The notes beneath the pieces are model-generated. The model did no database searches. It was not told where the DNA came from and saw only the letters and a list, made by a program, of their open reading frames with translations. The position numbers and the translations under genes were made by a program. Positions 44,243 to 51,967 of a stretch of 64,000 bases of DNA are shown here, one piece after another (within the stretch, counting starts at the first letter, position 1; the number at the start of each line of letters is the position of its first letter). The stretch is taken from positions 60,073 to 124,072 of the forward strand of contig DASYCO010000048.1 of assembly GCA_036500145.1 (NCBI GenBank). The letters run 5' to 3'. This stretch comes from CAMAVH01 sp036500145 (GTDB lineage Bacteria > Pseudomonadota > Alphaproteobacteria > SMXQ01).

Positions 44243-45055
44243 ATGCGTCACGATTCCCAGAAGACCGACAACCCGCTGGTGCGCCGCCTGCTCGCCGGCG
44301 AGAGCACGATCTGCCTCGCCGTGCGCCTGATGCGCCTGCCGCACGTTGCCCACATGGCCAAGGCCGCCGGCTTCGACGCTCTCTACGTCGACATGGAGCA
44401 CAGCCTGGTCGGCGCCGAGGAAGCCTCGCGGCTCTGCATCGCCGCCTGGGACATCGGCGTCACGCCGCTCATCCGCGTGCCCTCCCACGACGGCCACTAC
44501 ATTTCCCTCGCCCTCGACGGCGGCGCTGCCGGCGTCATCGTGCCCCACGTGGAGACCCCCGAGGAAGCCCAGGCCATCGCTCAGGCAGCCCTGTTCCCGA
44601 CCATCGGCAAGCGCTCGGTCGCCGGCTCTGGCGTCATCATGGGCTACGCCGCCCAGGCGCCGGAGGAGACCTGCCGCCACCTCAACGAACGCACCCTCGT
44701 CATCGCCATGCTGGAATCGCAGCTCGGCATCGATAACGCCGACGCCATCGCCGCCGTGCCCGGCATCGACATGCTGCTGATCGGCACCAACGACCTCTGC
44801 GCCGAACTCGGCATCCACGGCCAGCACGAGCACCCCAAGATCCGCGCCGCCTACGAGACGGTGGCCGCGGCCTGCAAGCGCCATGGGCTGGTTCTCGGCG
44901 TCGGCGGCATCAAGACCGCCGCCCTGCTGCCCGAACTTCACAAGCTCGGCGCGCGCTTCCTGCTCGGCAAGACCGACGAGACATTGCTGCTTGCCGCCGC
45001 CAAGGACGAAGCCAAGAACTTGCGCCAGAGCTTCAAGCAGGCCGAGGCCAAGTAG
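44243..45055 (+). CDS. HpcH/HpaI aldolase/citrate lyase family protein
   Basis: The 270-residue protein is a class II (divalent-metal) pyruvate-aldolase fold. Diagnostic segments are FDALYVDMEHSLVG (Asp-x-Glu-His), AGVIVPHVETPEEAQ, the metal-ligand region LVIAMLESQLGIDNAD and IGTNDLCAELGI. Related HpaI and YfaU enzymes cleave 4-hydroxy-2-oxo acids to pyruvate and an aldehyde, the last step of meta-cleavage pathways. This suits a locus full of ring-cleavage-like cupin and VOC proteins, though the link is inferred. It is divergent from the small cupin gene and ends 18 bp from the convergent hybrid kinase. Confidence 0.92.
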   Translation: MRHDSQKTDNPLVRRLLAGESTICLAVRLMRLPHVAHMAKAAGFDALYVDMEHSLVGAEEASRLCIAAWDIGVTPLIRVPSHDGHYISLALDGGAAGVIVPHVETPEEAQAIAQAALFPTIGKRSVAGSGVIMGYAAQAPEETCRHLNERTLVIAMLESQLGIDNADAIAAVPGIDMLLIGTNDLCAELGIHGQHEHPKIRAAYETVAAACKRHGLVLGVGGIKTAALLPELHKLGARFLLGKTDETLLLAAAKDEAKNLRQSFKQAEAK

Positions 45056-45073
45056 CCGCCCGGCCAATCGGAA

Positions 45074-47143
45074 TCAGGCGCCCTTCAGCAGCCTGTCGAT
45101 CTCCGCCTGCAGCTGCTCCTGACGGTACGGCTTCGACAGGCGTGGCAGGTCGGTCGTCTTGCCGGCGGGCAGGTCGGCGTAGCCCGTCGCCAGAAGCACG
45201 GGCAAGCCGGGCTGCCGGCCGCGCACGACCTCGGCGAATTCGATGCCCGTCATGCCGGGCATCGCCTGGTCGGTCATGATGAGGTCGACGGGTTGGCCCG
45301 CATCGAGGATTTCCAGGGCGCGTTCGGCGGAGTGGGTCTCGATCACCGTATGGCCGAGGTCTTCGAGCATGTCGGCGGTGCTCATGGCGATGAGCGGGTC
45401 GTCGTCGACCAGCAGGATCGTCGCCAGGCGGTTGAGCAGCGGCGTCGGCGCGGCGGCCGGCGCCTCCTCCACCGCCGGCGGCTGTTGGGCGACCGGCACC
45501 CACAGGGTCGCCGTGGTGCCCTTGCCGAGCTCGCTGGCGAGTTCGAGCAGGCCGCCGAGCTGCACGGCAAGGCCATGCACCATCGACAGGCCGAGGCCCG
45601 TGCCCTTGCCGATCGGCTTGGTCGAGAAGAAGGGCTCGACGGCTTTCTTCAGCGTCTCCGCGTCCATGCCGCTGCCGGTGTCGGCCACCTTGATGCGCAG
45701 GTAGGTCGCGGGAGCGAGCTTCCTCTCCGCGCCCGCCGCCTTGCGGTCGACGCTGATGTGGATCGTGCCGCCGTTCGGCATGGCGTCGCGGGCGTTGATG
45801 ACGAGGTTGAGGATGGCCAGCTCGATCTGGTTGGCGTCGACCTGCGCCGGCGGCAGGCCGCCGGGCGCGTCGAAGGTCAGGGCGATCTGCGGCGTCAGCG
45901 TGCGCTCCAGCAGCTCGCGCATGCCGAGCAGCAGCGCCGGCATGTCGGCAGAATTCGTCTTCAAGTCCTGCTGGCGGGCGAAGGCCAGCATGCGCTGCGT
46001 CAATGACGCGCCGCGCTGCGCGCCCTGCATGGCGCTCTCGATCAGCCGCTGCGCGCGCGGATCGTCGATGGAGCGCTTGCGCAGCAGCTCCAGATTGGCC
46101 ATCACCGCCATGAGGAGGTTGTTGAAGTCGTGCGCGACGCCGCCGGTGAGCTGGCCGATGCTTTCCATCTTCTGCGACTGCAGAAGCTGCTCCTGCGCCC
46201 GTTCGCGCGCGGCGACTTCCTTCATCAGCTCGACGGTGCGTTCCTGCACGCGCTGTTCGAGGGTCTGCGTCAGGTCGGCCAGGGCCTTGCGTTCCGAATC
46301 GAGGTCGGACACCAGGGATTCGCGCTCCAGCTCCGAGGTCTTGCGCGCCGTGATGTTCGACGACACGCCAACGAGCTGGTCGACCGCGCCGGCCGCGTTC
46401 TTCAGCGCGCGGGCCCGCATGTCGACCCAATGTACCGTGCCGTTGGGCCAGACGTTGCGAAATTCGGCGTGGTAGTCCTCGCCCGTCCGCACCGACTGGG
46501 CGATGGCCGCCTGCACGTCCTCCCGTTCCTCGGGATGCACCGAGGCGACGAAGTCGGCATAGGAAAAAGCTTCGGTCGCGCGGCGGCCGAAATGGCGCTT
46601 GCAGGCCTCGGAAGCGTCCAGCGCGCTTTGCGCGACGGCGAAGCTCCATGACCCCAGCCGGCCGGCGCGCAGAGCGGTCTGCAGCCTCTGCTCGCCTTCG
46701 CGCAAATCGTCCAGATGCGTGCGCGTCTCGTACTGCCGGCGACGCCCCCGAACCGCCGTGCGCACGGCGCTCGCCAGCGAAGAGGGATGAAACGGCCGTT
46801 CGAGGAAGATGACGTTGCCGAGGATCTCGCCGAGCCTGACGGCGGCGGGATTCCGTTCCGGGCTGTTGCCGCGCTGGGTCAGCAGAATGATCGGCAGGTC
46901 GGACCAGGGCGGCTGCTGGAGCAGAAAGGCCACCAGCGGCCGCAGGTCGGCTTCATGGATCGCCTCGTCGGCGATGATCGCCAGGCCGACGCCCTTCTCG
47001 AGTTCGGCGCACAGCGCCGGCAGGCTGTCGCAAGCTTCGGCGGGATAGCCGGCTTCCTTCAGGATCATCGCGGCGATCTGCCCGTCGCGGCCGCGCGGCG
47101 CAAGGATGATCGCGCGTTCCGACAGGGCGCCGGCGCGGTTCAT
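45074..47143 (-). CDS. PAS-containing hybrid histidine kinase with degenerate N-terminal receiver
   Basis: The 689-residue cytoplasmic protein has an N-terminal receiver-like fold (10-130) lacking the acidic pair and a clear phosphorylation Asp. A PAS domain with a PAC tail follows (about 160-270; HAEFRNVWPNGTVHWVD), then a coiled coil (275-325). The HisKA domain has His338 in GGVAHDFNN, and the HATPase has NLVINARDAMPN and GKGTGLGLSMVHGL. The C-terminal receiver has DDDP, phospho-Asp625 in IMTDQAMP, and Lys in LSKPY. No membrane helices are seen. It overlaps the KaiC-like gene by four bases and is its likely signalling partner. It is paralogous to the truncated kinase at 1-1100. Confidence 0.94.
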   Translation of the reverse strand: MNRAGALSERAIILAPRGRDGQIAAMILKEAGYPAEACDSLPALCAELEKGVGLAIIADEAIHEADLRPLVAFLLQQPPWSDLPIILLTQRGNSPERNPAAVRLGEILGNVIFLERPFHPSSLASAVRTAVRGRRRQYETRTHLDDLREGEQRLQTALRAGRLGSWSFAVAQSALDASEACKRHFGRRATEAFSYADFVASVHPEEREDVQAAIAQSVRTGEDYHAEFRNVWPNGTVHWVDMRARALKNAAGAVDQLVGVSSNITARKTSELERESLVSDLDSERKALADLTQTLEQRVQERTVELMKEVAARERAQEQLLQSQKMESIGQLTGGVAHDFNNLLMAVMANLELLRKRSIDDPRAQRLIESAMQGAQRGASLTQRMLAFARQQDLKTNSADMPALLLGMRELLERTLTPQIALTFDAPGGLPPAQVDANQIELAILNLVINARDAMPNGGTIHISVDRKAAGAERKLAPATYLRIKVADTGSGMDAETLKKAVEPFFSTKPIGKGTGLGLSMVHGLAVQLGGLLELASELGKGTTATLWVPVAQQPPAVEEAPAAAPTPLLNRLATILLVDDDPLIAMSTADMLEDLGHTVIETHSAERALEILDAGQPVDLIMTDQAMPGMTGIEFAEVVRGRQPGLPVLLATGYADLPAGKTTDLPRLSKPYRQEQLQAEIDRLLKGA

Positions 47144-48630
47144 TTAGCCTTGCCTTGCAGCAGCGGCGCCTTGTCGCCGGCATAGGTCGGCACGCCGCGC
47201 AGGACGCCATGGAAGCTCTCGAGCGCCGGGCCGACGGTGAGGCCGTGGCTGTCGATGCGGAATTCGCGGATCGTCGATTCATGGAAGCCCGACCGCTTCT
47301 TGATGACGGAAATGGCGCGCCGCACATGGCCGCTGGCCTCGAAGTAGCGCAGCAGGATGACGGTGTCGGCCAGGTAGGTCACATCGACGGGAGCCTGCAT
47401 GTCGCCGACGAGGCCATGCTGGGCGACCGTCATGAAGGTCGTAGCGCCCTGGCGATTCAGGTACTGCAGCAGCTCGTGCATGTGCAGGACCAGCGAGTTC
47501 TCTTCCGGCATCGCCGCCTGATAGCCGTTCAGGCTGTCGATCACGACGGTCTTGACGTCGCCGTCGTCGACCACCTGGCAGACGCGATGCGAGAATTCGC
47601 CGGGCGACAGCTCGGCCGCGTCGACCTGCTGAATCAACAATTTGCCGTCGTTGTAGGGTGTCTCGATGTCGATCCCCAGCCCCTTCATGCGGTCGAACAG
47701 CAGGCCGAGCTCTTCGTCGAAGATGAAAAGCGCCGCCTTCTCGCCGCGCGCCAGGGCGGCCATGGCGAACTTCATCGTGATGAGAGACTTGCCGGTGCCG
47801 GCGGGACCCAGGACAAGCGTGCTGGAGCCGGAGTCGGCGCCGCCGCCCAGGAGCGCGTCGAACTCCGTAAGGCCGGTGGAAAGCTGGGTGCGCGCATAGC
47901 TCGTACGGTGCTCGGCGGCGATCAGGCGCGGGAAGACGTTGATGCCGCCCCTCGTGATCGTGAAGTCATGATAGCCGCCGCGGTACTTCTGGCCGCGGTA
48001 CTTCAGGACGCGAACGCGGCGGCGCTCGGCGCCGTAGGCGGGCGCCAGCTCCTCGAGCCGCACGACGCCATGCGCGATGCTGTGGACCGTCTTGTCGCCG
48101 ATCTCGGCCGTGAGGTCGTCGAGCATCAGCACGGTCGCGCCGTGGCGGGAGAAGTAATGCTTGATGGCGAGGATCTGGCGCCGGTAGCGCAGCGAGCTCT
48201 GGGCCAGCAGGCGAATCTCCGACAGGCTGTCGAGGACGACGCGGCGCGGCTTGACGCGCTCGATCACTTCGTAGATCTGCTTCGTGGTCTCGCCCAATTC
48301 GAGGTCGGAGGAATAGAGCAGGCTCTGCTGCTGGTTGGCGTCCAGCAGGCTTTCCGGCGGCGTCAGCTGGAAGATCTCTATCTGCTTGCCGAGAGTCCAG
48401 CCATGGGACGCCGCGCCCTGCCGCAGCTCCTGCTCGGTCTCCGACAGCGTGATGTAGAGGCAGCGCTCGTCATTGGGCGCGCCCGCCAGGAGAAACTGCA
48501 GGGCGACGGTCGTCTTGCCGGCGCCCGGCTCGCCTTCGATCAAGAAGATATGGCCGCGCGAATAGCCGCCGCTGAGAACTTCGTCCAAGCCGGCGATGCC
48601 GCTCTTCGCCTTGTCCTGTTCGGTCGTCAT
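47140..48630 (-). CDS. KaiC-like (RAD55/RecA-superfamily) two-domain ATPase
   Basis: The 496-residue protein has two KaiC domains. The first has Walker A GEPGAGKTT (33-41) and Walker B VVLDSLSE; the second has GPAGTGKS (275-282) and VVIDSLNG, with an acidic DEE pair near 305-307. At the spot aligned by eye with the cyanobacterial Ser-Thr phosphosite, before DTVILLRY, this protein has Thr418-Tyr419. Proteobacterial KaiC homologues are thought to act in stress or timing responses with histidine kinases. The ATG is chosen because it lies just before the first domain; the open frame extends 23 codons upstream. No kaiA or kaiB is in the window. The kinase gene overlaps its 3' end (ATGA). Confidence 0.93.
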   Translation of the reverse strand: MTTEQDKAKSGIAGLDEVLSGGYSRGHIFLIEGEPGAGKTTVALQFLLAGAPNDERCLYITLSETEQELRQGAASHGWTLGKQIEIFQLTPPESLLDANQQQSLLYSSDLELGETTKQIYEVIERVKPRRVVLDSLSEIRLLAQSSLRYRRQILAIKHYFSRHGATVLMLDDLTAEIGDKTVHSIAHGVVRLEELAPAYGAERRRVRVLKYRGQKYRGGYHDFTITRGGINVFPRLIAAEHRTSYARTQLSTGLTEFDALLGGGADSGSSTLVLGPAGTGKSLITMKFAMAALARGEKAALFIFDEELGLLFDRMKGLGIDIETPYNDGKLLIQQVDAAELSPGEFSHRVCQVVDDGDVKTVVIDSLNGYQAAMPEENSLVLHMHELLQYLNRQGATTFMTVAQHGLVGDMQAPVDVTYLADTVILLRYFEASGHVRRAISVIKKRSGFHESTIREFRIDSHGLTVGPALESFHGVLRGVPTYAGDKAPLLQGKAK

Positions 48631-48929
48631 GACGCTTTCGTCCCTCGTGCCGCCAATGAAAAAGGATGAGGAATATATACCGATGATTGGCCGTAACACA
48701 CTGAGGAACCTAACTTTTTTCGTTAACCATGGGTTCCCGGCACACGGCGATGAAGGTGGGGAGAGGGTTCAGAGACGAAACAGGCGCGGGCATGGCTGCG
48801 CCGGTGAAATCGCCCCCGTTCGGCTTTAGCTGTTATCCTTGCGAACCCAGGCCCTTATTCAACGTTCCATCACGGGATTTGCTCCCGCCGCTCAAAAGCT
48901 TAGACGCCCCTTTCCCTTCCGAGACGCCC
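48631..48929. other. Divergent intergenic region between KaiC-like and MFS genes
   Basis: The KaiC-proximal half is AT-rich (GAATATATACC, TAACTTTTTTCGTTAACC). It has a spaced dyad GGAACC ... GGTTCC (48705-48737). On the - strand GGAAC, 17 bases and AGTT (48737 to 48712) loosely resembles an EcfG-type general-stress promoter (GGAAC-N16/17-CGTT), facing the KaiC gene. The MFS-proximal half is GC-rich; the MFS start may lie inside it. Confidence 0.35.
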
Positions 48930-50612
48930 GTGGATTCCCCTCGCGACGACACGCCGAAGACAGCCCCCGCCGGCTTGCTGAGCCCGCTTCAGCATCCGAT
49001 CTTCCGCGCCGTCTGGACGGCCAGCATGGCCTCCAACTTCGGCGGCATGGTCCAGTCCGTCGGCGCGTCCTGGCTCATGGCCTCCATCGCCAAGTCCGCC
49101 GACATGGTCGCCCTGATCCAGGCCTCCGTGACGCTGCCGATCCTGCTGCTGTCGCTGACCGCGGGCGCCATCGCCGACAACCGCGACCGCCGCGTGGTGA
49201 TGCTCTCGGCCCAGTCCTTCATGCTGACGGTCTCGCTCGTGCTGGCGGCCTGTACCTGGGCGGGCTTCCTGACGCCCTGGCTGCTGATCGTCTTCACCTT
49301 CCTGATCGGCTGCGGCAGCGCCTTCAACGGCCCCGCCTGGCAAGCCTCCGTCGGTGAGATGGTGCCGCGCCGCGACCTGCCGAACGCCGTGGCGATGAAC
49401 AGCATGGGCTTCAACATCGCGCGCAGCGTCGGCCCGGCGGTCGGCGGCGTCATCGTCGCCGCCGCGGGCGCCGCCACCGCCTTCGCGGTCAACGCCGTCA
49501 GCTACATCGGCCTCATCGTCGTGCTGGCGCGCTGGCGGCCGGTGCGCCCGCCGCAGCTGCTGCCCGCCGAGCCGCTCGTCATGGCGATGGCCTCGGGCAT
49601 CCGCTACGTCTCCATGTCGCCGCACATCTGCATCGTGCTGCTGCGCAGCAGCGTCTTCGGCTTCGGCGCCATCGCCGTGCAGGCGCTCATGCCGCTGATC
49701 GCGCGCGACCTGGTGACCGGCGGGCCGCTGACCTACGGCCTGCTGCTCGGCTCCTACGGCACCGGCGCCATCGGCGGCGCCTTCTCGGGCAGCAAGCTGC
49801 GCCGCGTCATGTCGACCGAATGGGTCGTGCGCCTCGCGGCCATCGCCTTCGCGCTGGCGGCGATCATCAGCGCCTACAGCCCCTTCCTGATCGCGACGAT
49901 GGCCGCCTTCCTGCTCGCCGGCGCCGGCTGGGTGCTGGCGCTCTCGACCTTCAACGTCACGACGCAGATGTCGGCGCCGCGCTGGGTCGTGGCCCGCGCG
50001 CTGTCGCTCTACCAAATGTCGGCCTTCGGCGGCATGGCGCTGGGAAGCTGGTGCTGGGGCATGGTGGCCGACGCCCACGGCATCCCCGTCGCCCTGACGG
50101 CTGCGACCGTGGTGCTGCTCGGCTCCGCCCTGCTCGGCAAGTGGCTGCCGCTGGCGCAGTTCGCCGGCCTGAACCTCGATCCGCTGGACCGCTGGCAGGA
50201 GCCCGAGATCGCCGTGCCGATCGAGCCGCGCAGCGGGCCGGTCGTCATCACCATCGAATACCTGATCCGCGAGGACGATGTGGTCGCCTTCCTGCGCGCC
50301 ATGGCCGAGCGGCGGCGCATCCGCAAGCGCGACGGCGCGCGGCACTGGACGCTGCTGCGCGACCTCAACAATCCGGAACTGTGGATCGAGCGCTACCACA
50401 CGCCCACCTGGCTCGACTACGTGCGCCACAACCGCCGCATCACCCACGCGGACGCCGACATCACGGAGCGCGTGCGGCGGCTGCACCGCGGCCCTGACGC
50501 GCCGCGCGTGCATCGCATGATCGAGCGCCAGACCGATTCGCTGACGACCGTGCATGTGCCGGCGTCGCAGCAGTTCACCGAGCCGCTGATCGACCCGAAC
50601 CGTTCGGCTTAA
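48930..50612 (+). CDS. Major facilitator superfamily exporter (MFS_3/EntS-like) with C-terminal ABM-like domain
   Basis: The 560-residue protein starts its first helix at QHPIFRAVWTASMASNFGGM, the signature of the MFS_3 'transmembrane secretion effector'/EntS branch. The A-loop segment TAGAIADNRDRRVVM (residues about 70-90) is the MFS motif A. About 12 helices run to residue 425. A soluble C-terminal domain of about 110 residues (VVITIEYLIREDDVVAFLRA, HWTLLRDLNNPELWIERYH) resembles an antibiotic-biosynthesis-monooxygenase-like alpha/beta barrel, a known fusion in this branch. It likely exports a siderophore or other small molecule. The GTG start is tentative; in-frame ATGs at 48729 or 48792 would add an unusual N-terminus. 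Confidence 0.87.
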   Translation: MDSPRDDTPKTAPAGLLSPLQHPIFRAVWTASMASNFGGMVQSVGASWLMASIAKSADMVALIQASVTLPILLLSLTAGAIADNRDRRVVMLSAQSFMLTVSLVLAACTWAGFLTPWLLIVFTFLIGCGSAFNGPAWQASVGEMVPRRDLPNAVAMNSMGFNIARSVGPAVGGVIVAAAGAATAFAVNAVSYIGLIVVLARWRPVRPPQLLPAEPLVMAMASGIRYVSMSPHICIVLLRSSVFGFGAIAVQALMPLIARDLVTGGPLTYGLLLGSYGTGAIGGAFSGSKLRRVMSTEWVVRLAAIAFALAAIISAYSPFLIATMAAFLLAGAGWVLALSTFNVTTQMSAPRWVVARALSLYQMSAFGGMALGSWCWGMVADAHGIPVALTAATVVLLGSALLGKWLPLAQFAGLNLDPLDRWQEPEIAVPIEPRSGPVVITIEYLIREDDVVAFLRAMAERRRIRKRDGARHWTLLRDLNNPELWIERYHTPTWLDYVRHNRRITHADADITERVRRLHRGPDAPRVHRMIERQTDSLTTVHVPASQQFTEPLIDPNRSA

Positions 50613-50625
50613 TCGCTGGCAGAGA

Positions 50626-51243
50626 TCAGAAGCTGTTGCGCAGGTGCAGCGCCAGCACCATGAGGCTGGCGGCGACGATCCAGGAGCCGACGATACGCAT
50701 GCCCACGCTCATCCAGGGATGGCGCGCCGCCTGCGCCATGGCGTAGTTGGCCAGCGCCACGAGGTTCAGCAGCACCAGGATCAGCGCGATGGCCGTGCCG
50801 GCGAGGCAGGCGGCCGTCTGCTGCAGGGTCGCGCCATCGGGCGCCGAATCGAGGCCGAGGACCGCGCCGCCGATGACGCCCAATGTCGCCAGCAGGGCGA
50901 GCGGCAAGGGCCGCGACATGGCGATCAGGCCGCCGAGGACGGCCACCAGCGCAAGCTGCGTCGCCGACAGGCCGGCCGTCATGACGTCCGTCGTCAGGAA
51001 GGGCGACAGGACCAAGCCGCCGACGAGGCCGGCGAGGAATCCGTAGATCGGCCCGCGCAGGGTCGCGAGGTCGCGCTGCCCGAGCAGCAGGCCGAGCCCC
51101 AGGATCGTCATCATGTGGGCCGGGATGCCGAACGGATGCTGCAGCCCATCGGTGAAGCCGCTGGTGCCTTCCGTGACCGTATGCGCCGCCGCGGGGACCG
51201 CGCAGGCCAGCAGCAGGGCCGCCGCCAGCGGCAGCGCCTTCAT
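50626..51243 (-). CDS. HupE/UreJ-like membrane protein, diverged paralogue
   Basis: The 205-residue membrane protein has a signal-like N-terminus (LPLAAALLLACAVPAAAHT) and about six helices. It retains the family layout of an N-terminal AH-x-(T/G) and a conserved His-Pro segment, but this reads QHPFGIPAHMMTILGLG. The Asp normally found before the second His (HP-x-x-G-x-D-H) is replaced by Ala, so metal handling may differ. It overlaps the upstream HupE gene by four bases (ATGA) and is probably its partner. It ends 13 bp from the convergent MFS gene. Confidence 0.78.
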   Translation of the reverse strand: MKALPLAAALLLACAVPAAAHTVTEGTSGFTDGLQHPFGIPAHMMTILGLGLLLGQRDLATLRGPIYGFLAGLVGGLVLSPFLTTDVMTAGLSATQLALVAVLGGLIAMSRPLPLALLATLGVIGGAVLGLDSAPDGATLQQTAACLAGTAIALILVLLNLVALANYAMAQAARHPWMSVGMRIVGSWIVAASLMVLALHLRNSF

Positions 51244-51839
51244 ATGACGCCGAAGAGAAAGCCGACGCCGGCCAGCGCAATGACGCCGCCGACGGCGCGC
51301 ACGCCGACGCGGCCGGCCGGCCAGCGCACGAGCAGCCCGATGGCGATGCCGGCGAGATGCAGCAGGCCGGTGGCGACGACGAAGCCGATGGCGAAGGCGA
51401 TGGGGTCGGCCGCCTCCGGCAGTTCGGTGCCGTGGGCATGGCCGTGAAACAGCGCGAAGACGCCGACGACCACCGCCGCGATCCACAATGGCGGACGCGC
51501 CGCCAAGGCCACGGCGAGGCCAAGGATGATCGCCGAGCCGGCGATGCCGACTTCGACGCCCGGCAAGGGCACGCCTAGCACGCCGAGCGCGCCGCCGACG
51601 GTCATGACCAGCGGGAAGACGACCGGCAGCAGCCAGATCGCCGGTGCGCCGAGGAAGGCGCCCCAGATGCCGACCGCCACCATCGCGGCGATGTGGTCGG
51701 CGCCGGTCAGCGGATGCAGGAAGCCGCTGGCCAGCCCGCCGGCCATGCCGACGTCCGTATGGGCCCAGGCCGGAGACGCCACGGCCACGCACGCACATGT
51801 GACAGCGGCCGCGACAATGCGGCTTTGACGGACGGACAT
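51240..51839 (-). CDS. hupE: HupE/UreJ-family nickel/cobalt-type permease
   Basis: The 199-residue protein has a signal peptide ending in ASPAWA, followed by HTDVGMAGGLASGFLHPLTG and ADHIAAMVAVGIWGA. The HP-x-x-G-x-D-H motif is diagnostic of HupE/UreJ metal permeases. About six transmembrane helices follow, with a His-rich loop (ALFHGHAHGTE) that fits metal binding. Characterised relatives import nickel for hydrogenase or urease, or cobalt. No nickel enzyme is encoded in this window. It is divergent from the SulP gene and translationally coupled to the diverged paralogue downstream. Confidence 0.9.
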   Translation of the reverse strand: MSVRQSRIVAAAVTCACVAVASPAWAHTDVGMAGGLASGFLHPLTGADHIAAMVAVGIWGAFLGAPAIWLLPVVFPLVMTVGGALGVLGVPLPGVEVGIAGSAIILGLAVALAARPPLWIAAVVVGVFALFHGHAHGTELPEAADPIAFAIGFVVATGLLHLAGIAIGLLVRWPAGRVGVRAVGGVIALAGVGFLFGVI

Positions 51840-51967
51840 AATGGGGACTCCATATGATGACGGCGCAAGTGCCGTATTACGATTATTATTTTCGTACTAT
51901 CAGCTTCGCCGGGGAAGCGCAACCGGAGTCCTTGCGGCCTTCGCCGGTTGCGTCGTTAGATGGAACG
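51840..51967. promoter_or_regulatory. Divergent control region between HupE and SulP genes
   Basis: This short region includes a strongly AT-rich core (TATTACGATTATTATTTTCG, about 51875-51895) that probably holds the HupE promoter. A SulP-direction pair TTGCGG, 18 bases, TTAGAT is weakly promoter-like. It is open in the SulP frame from an ATG at 51854, which has a good GGGGA site. Either SulP starts there or the region is purely regulatory. Confidence 0.4.
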
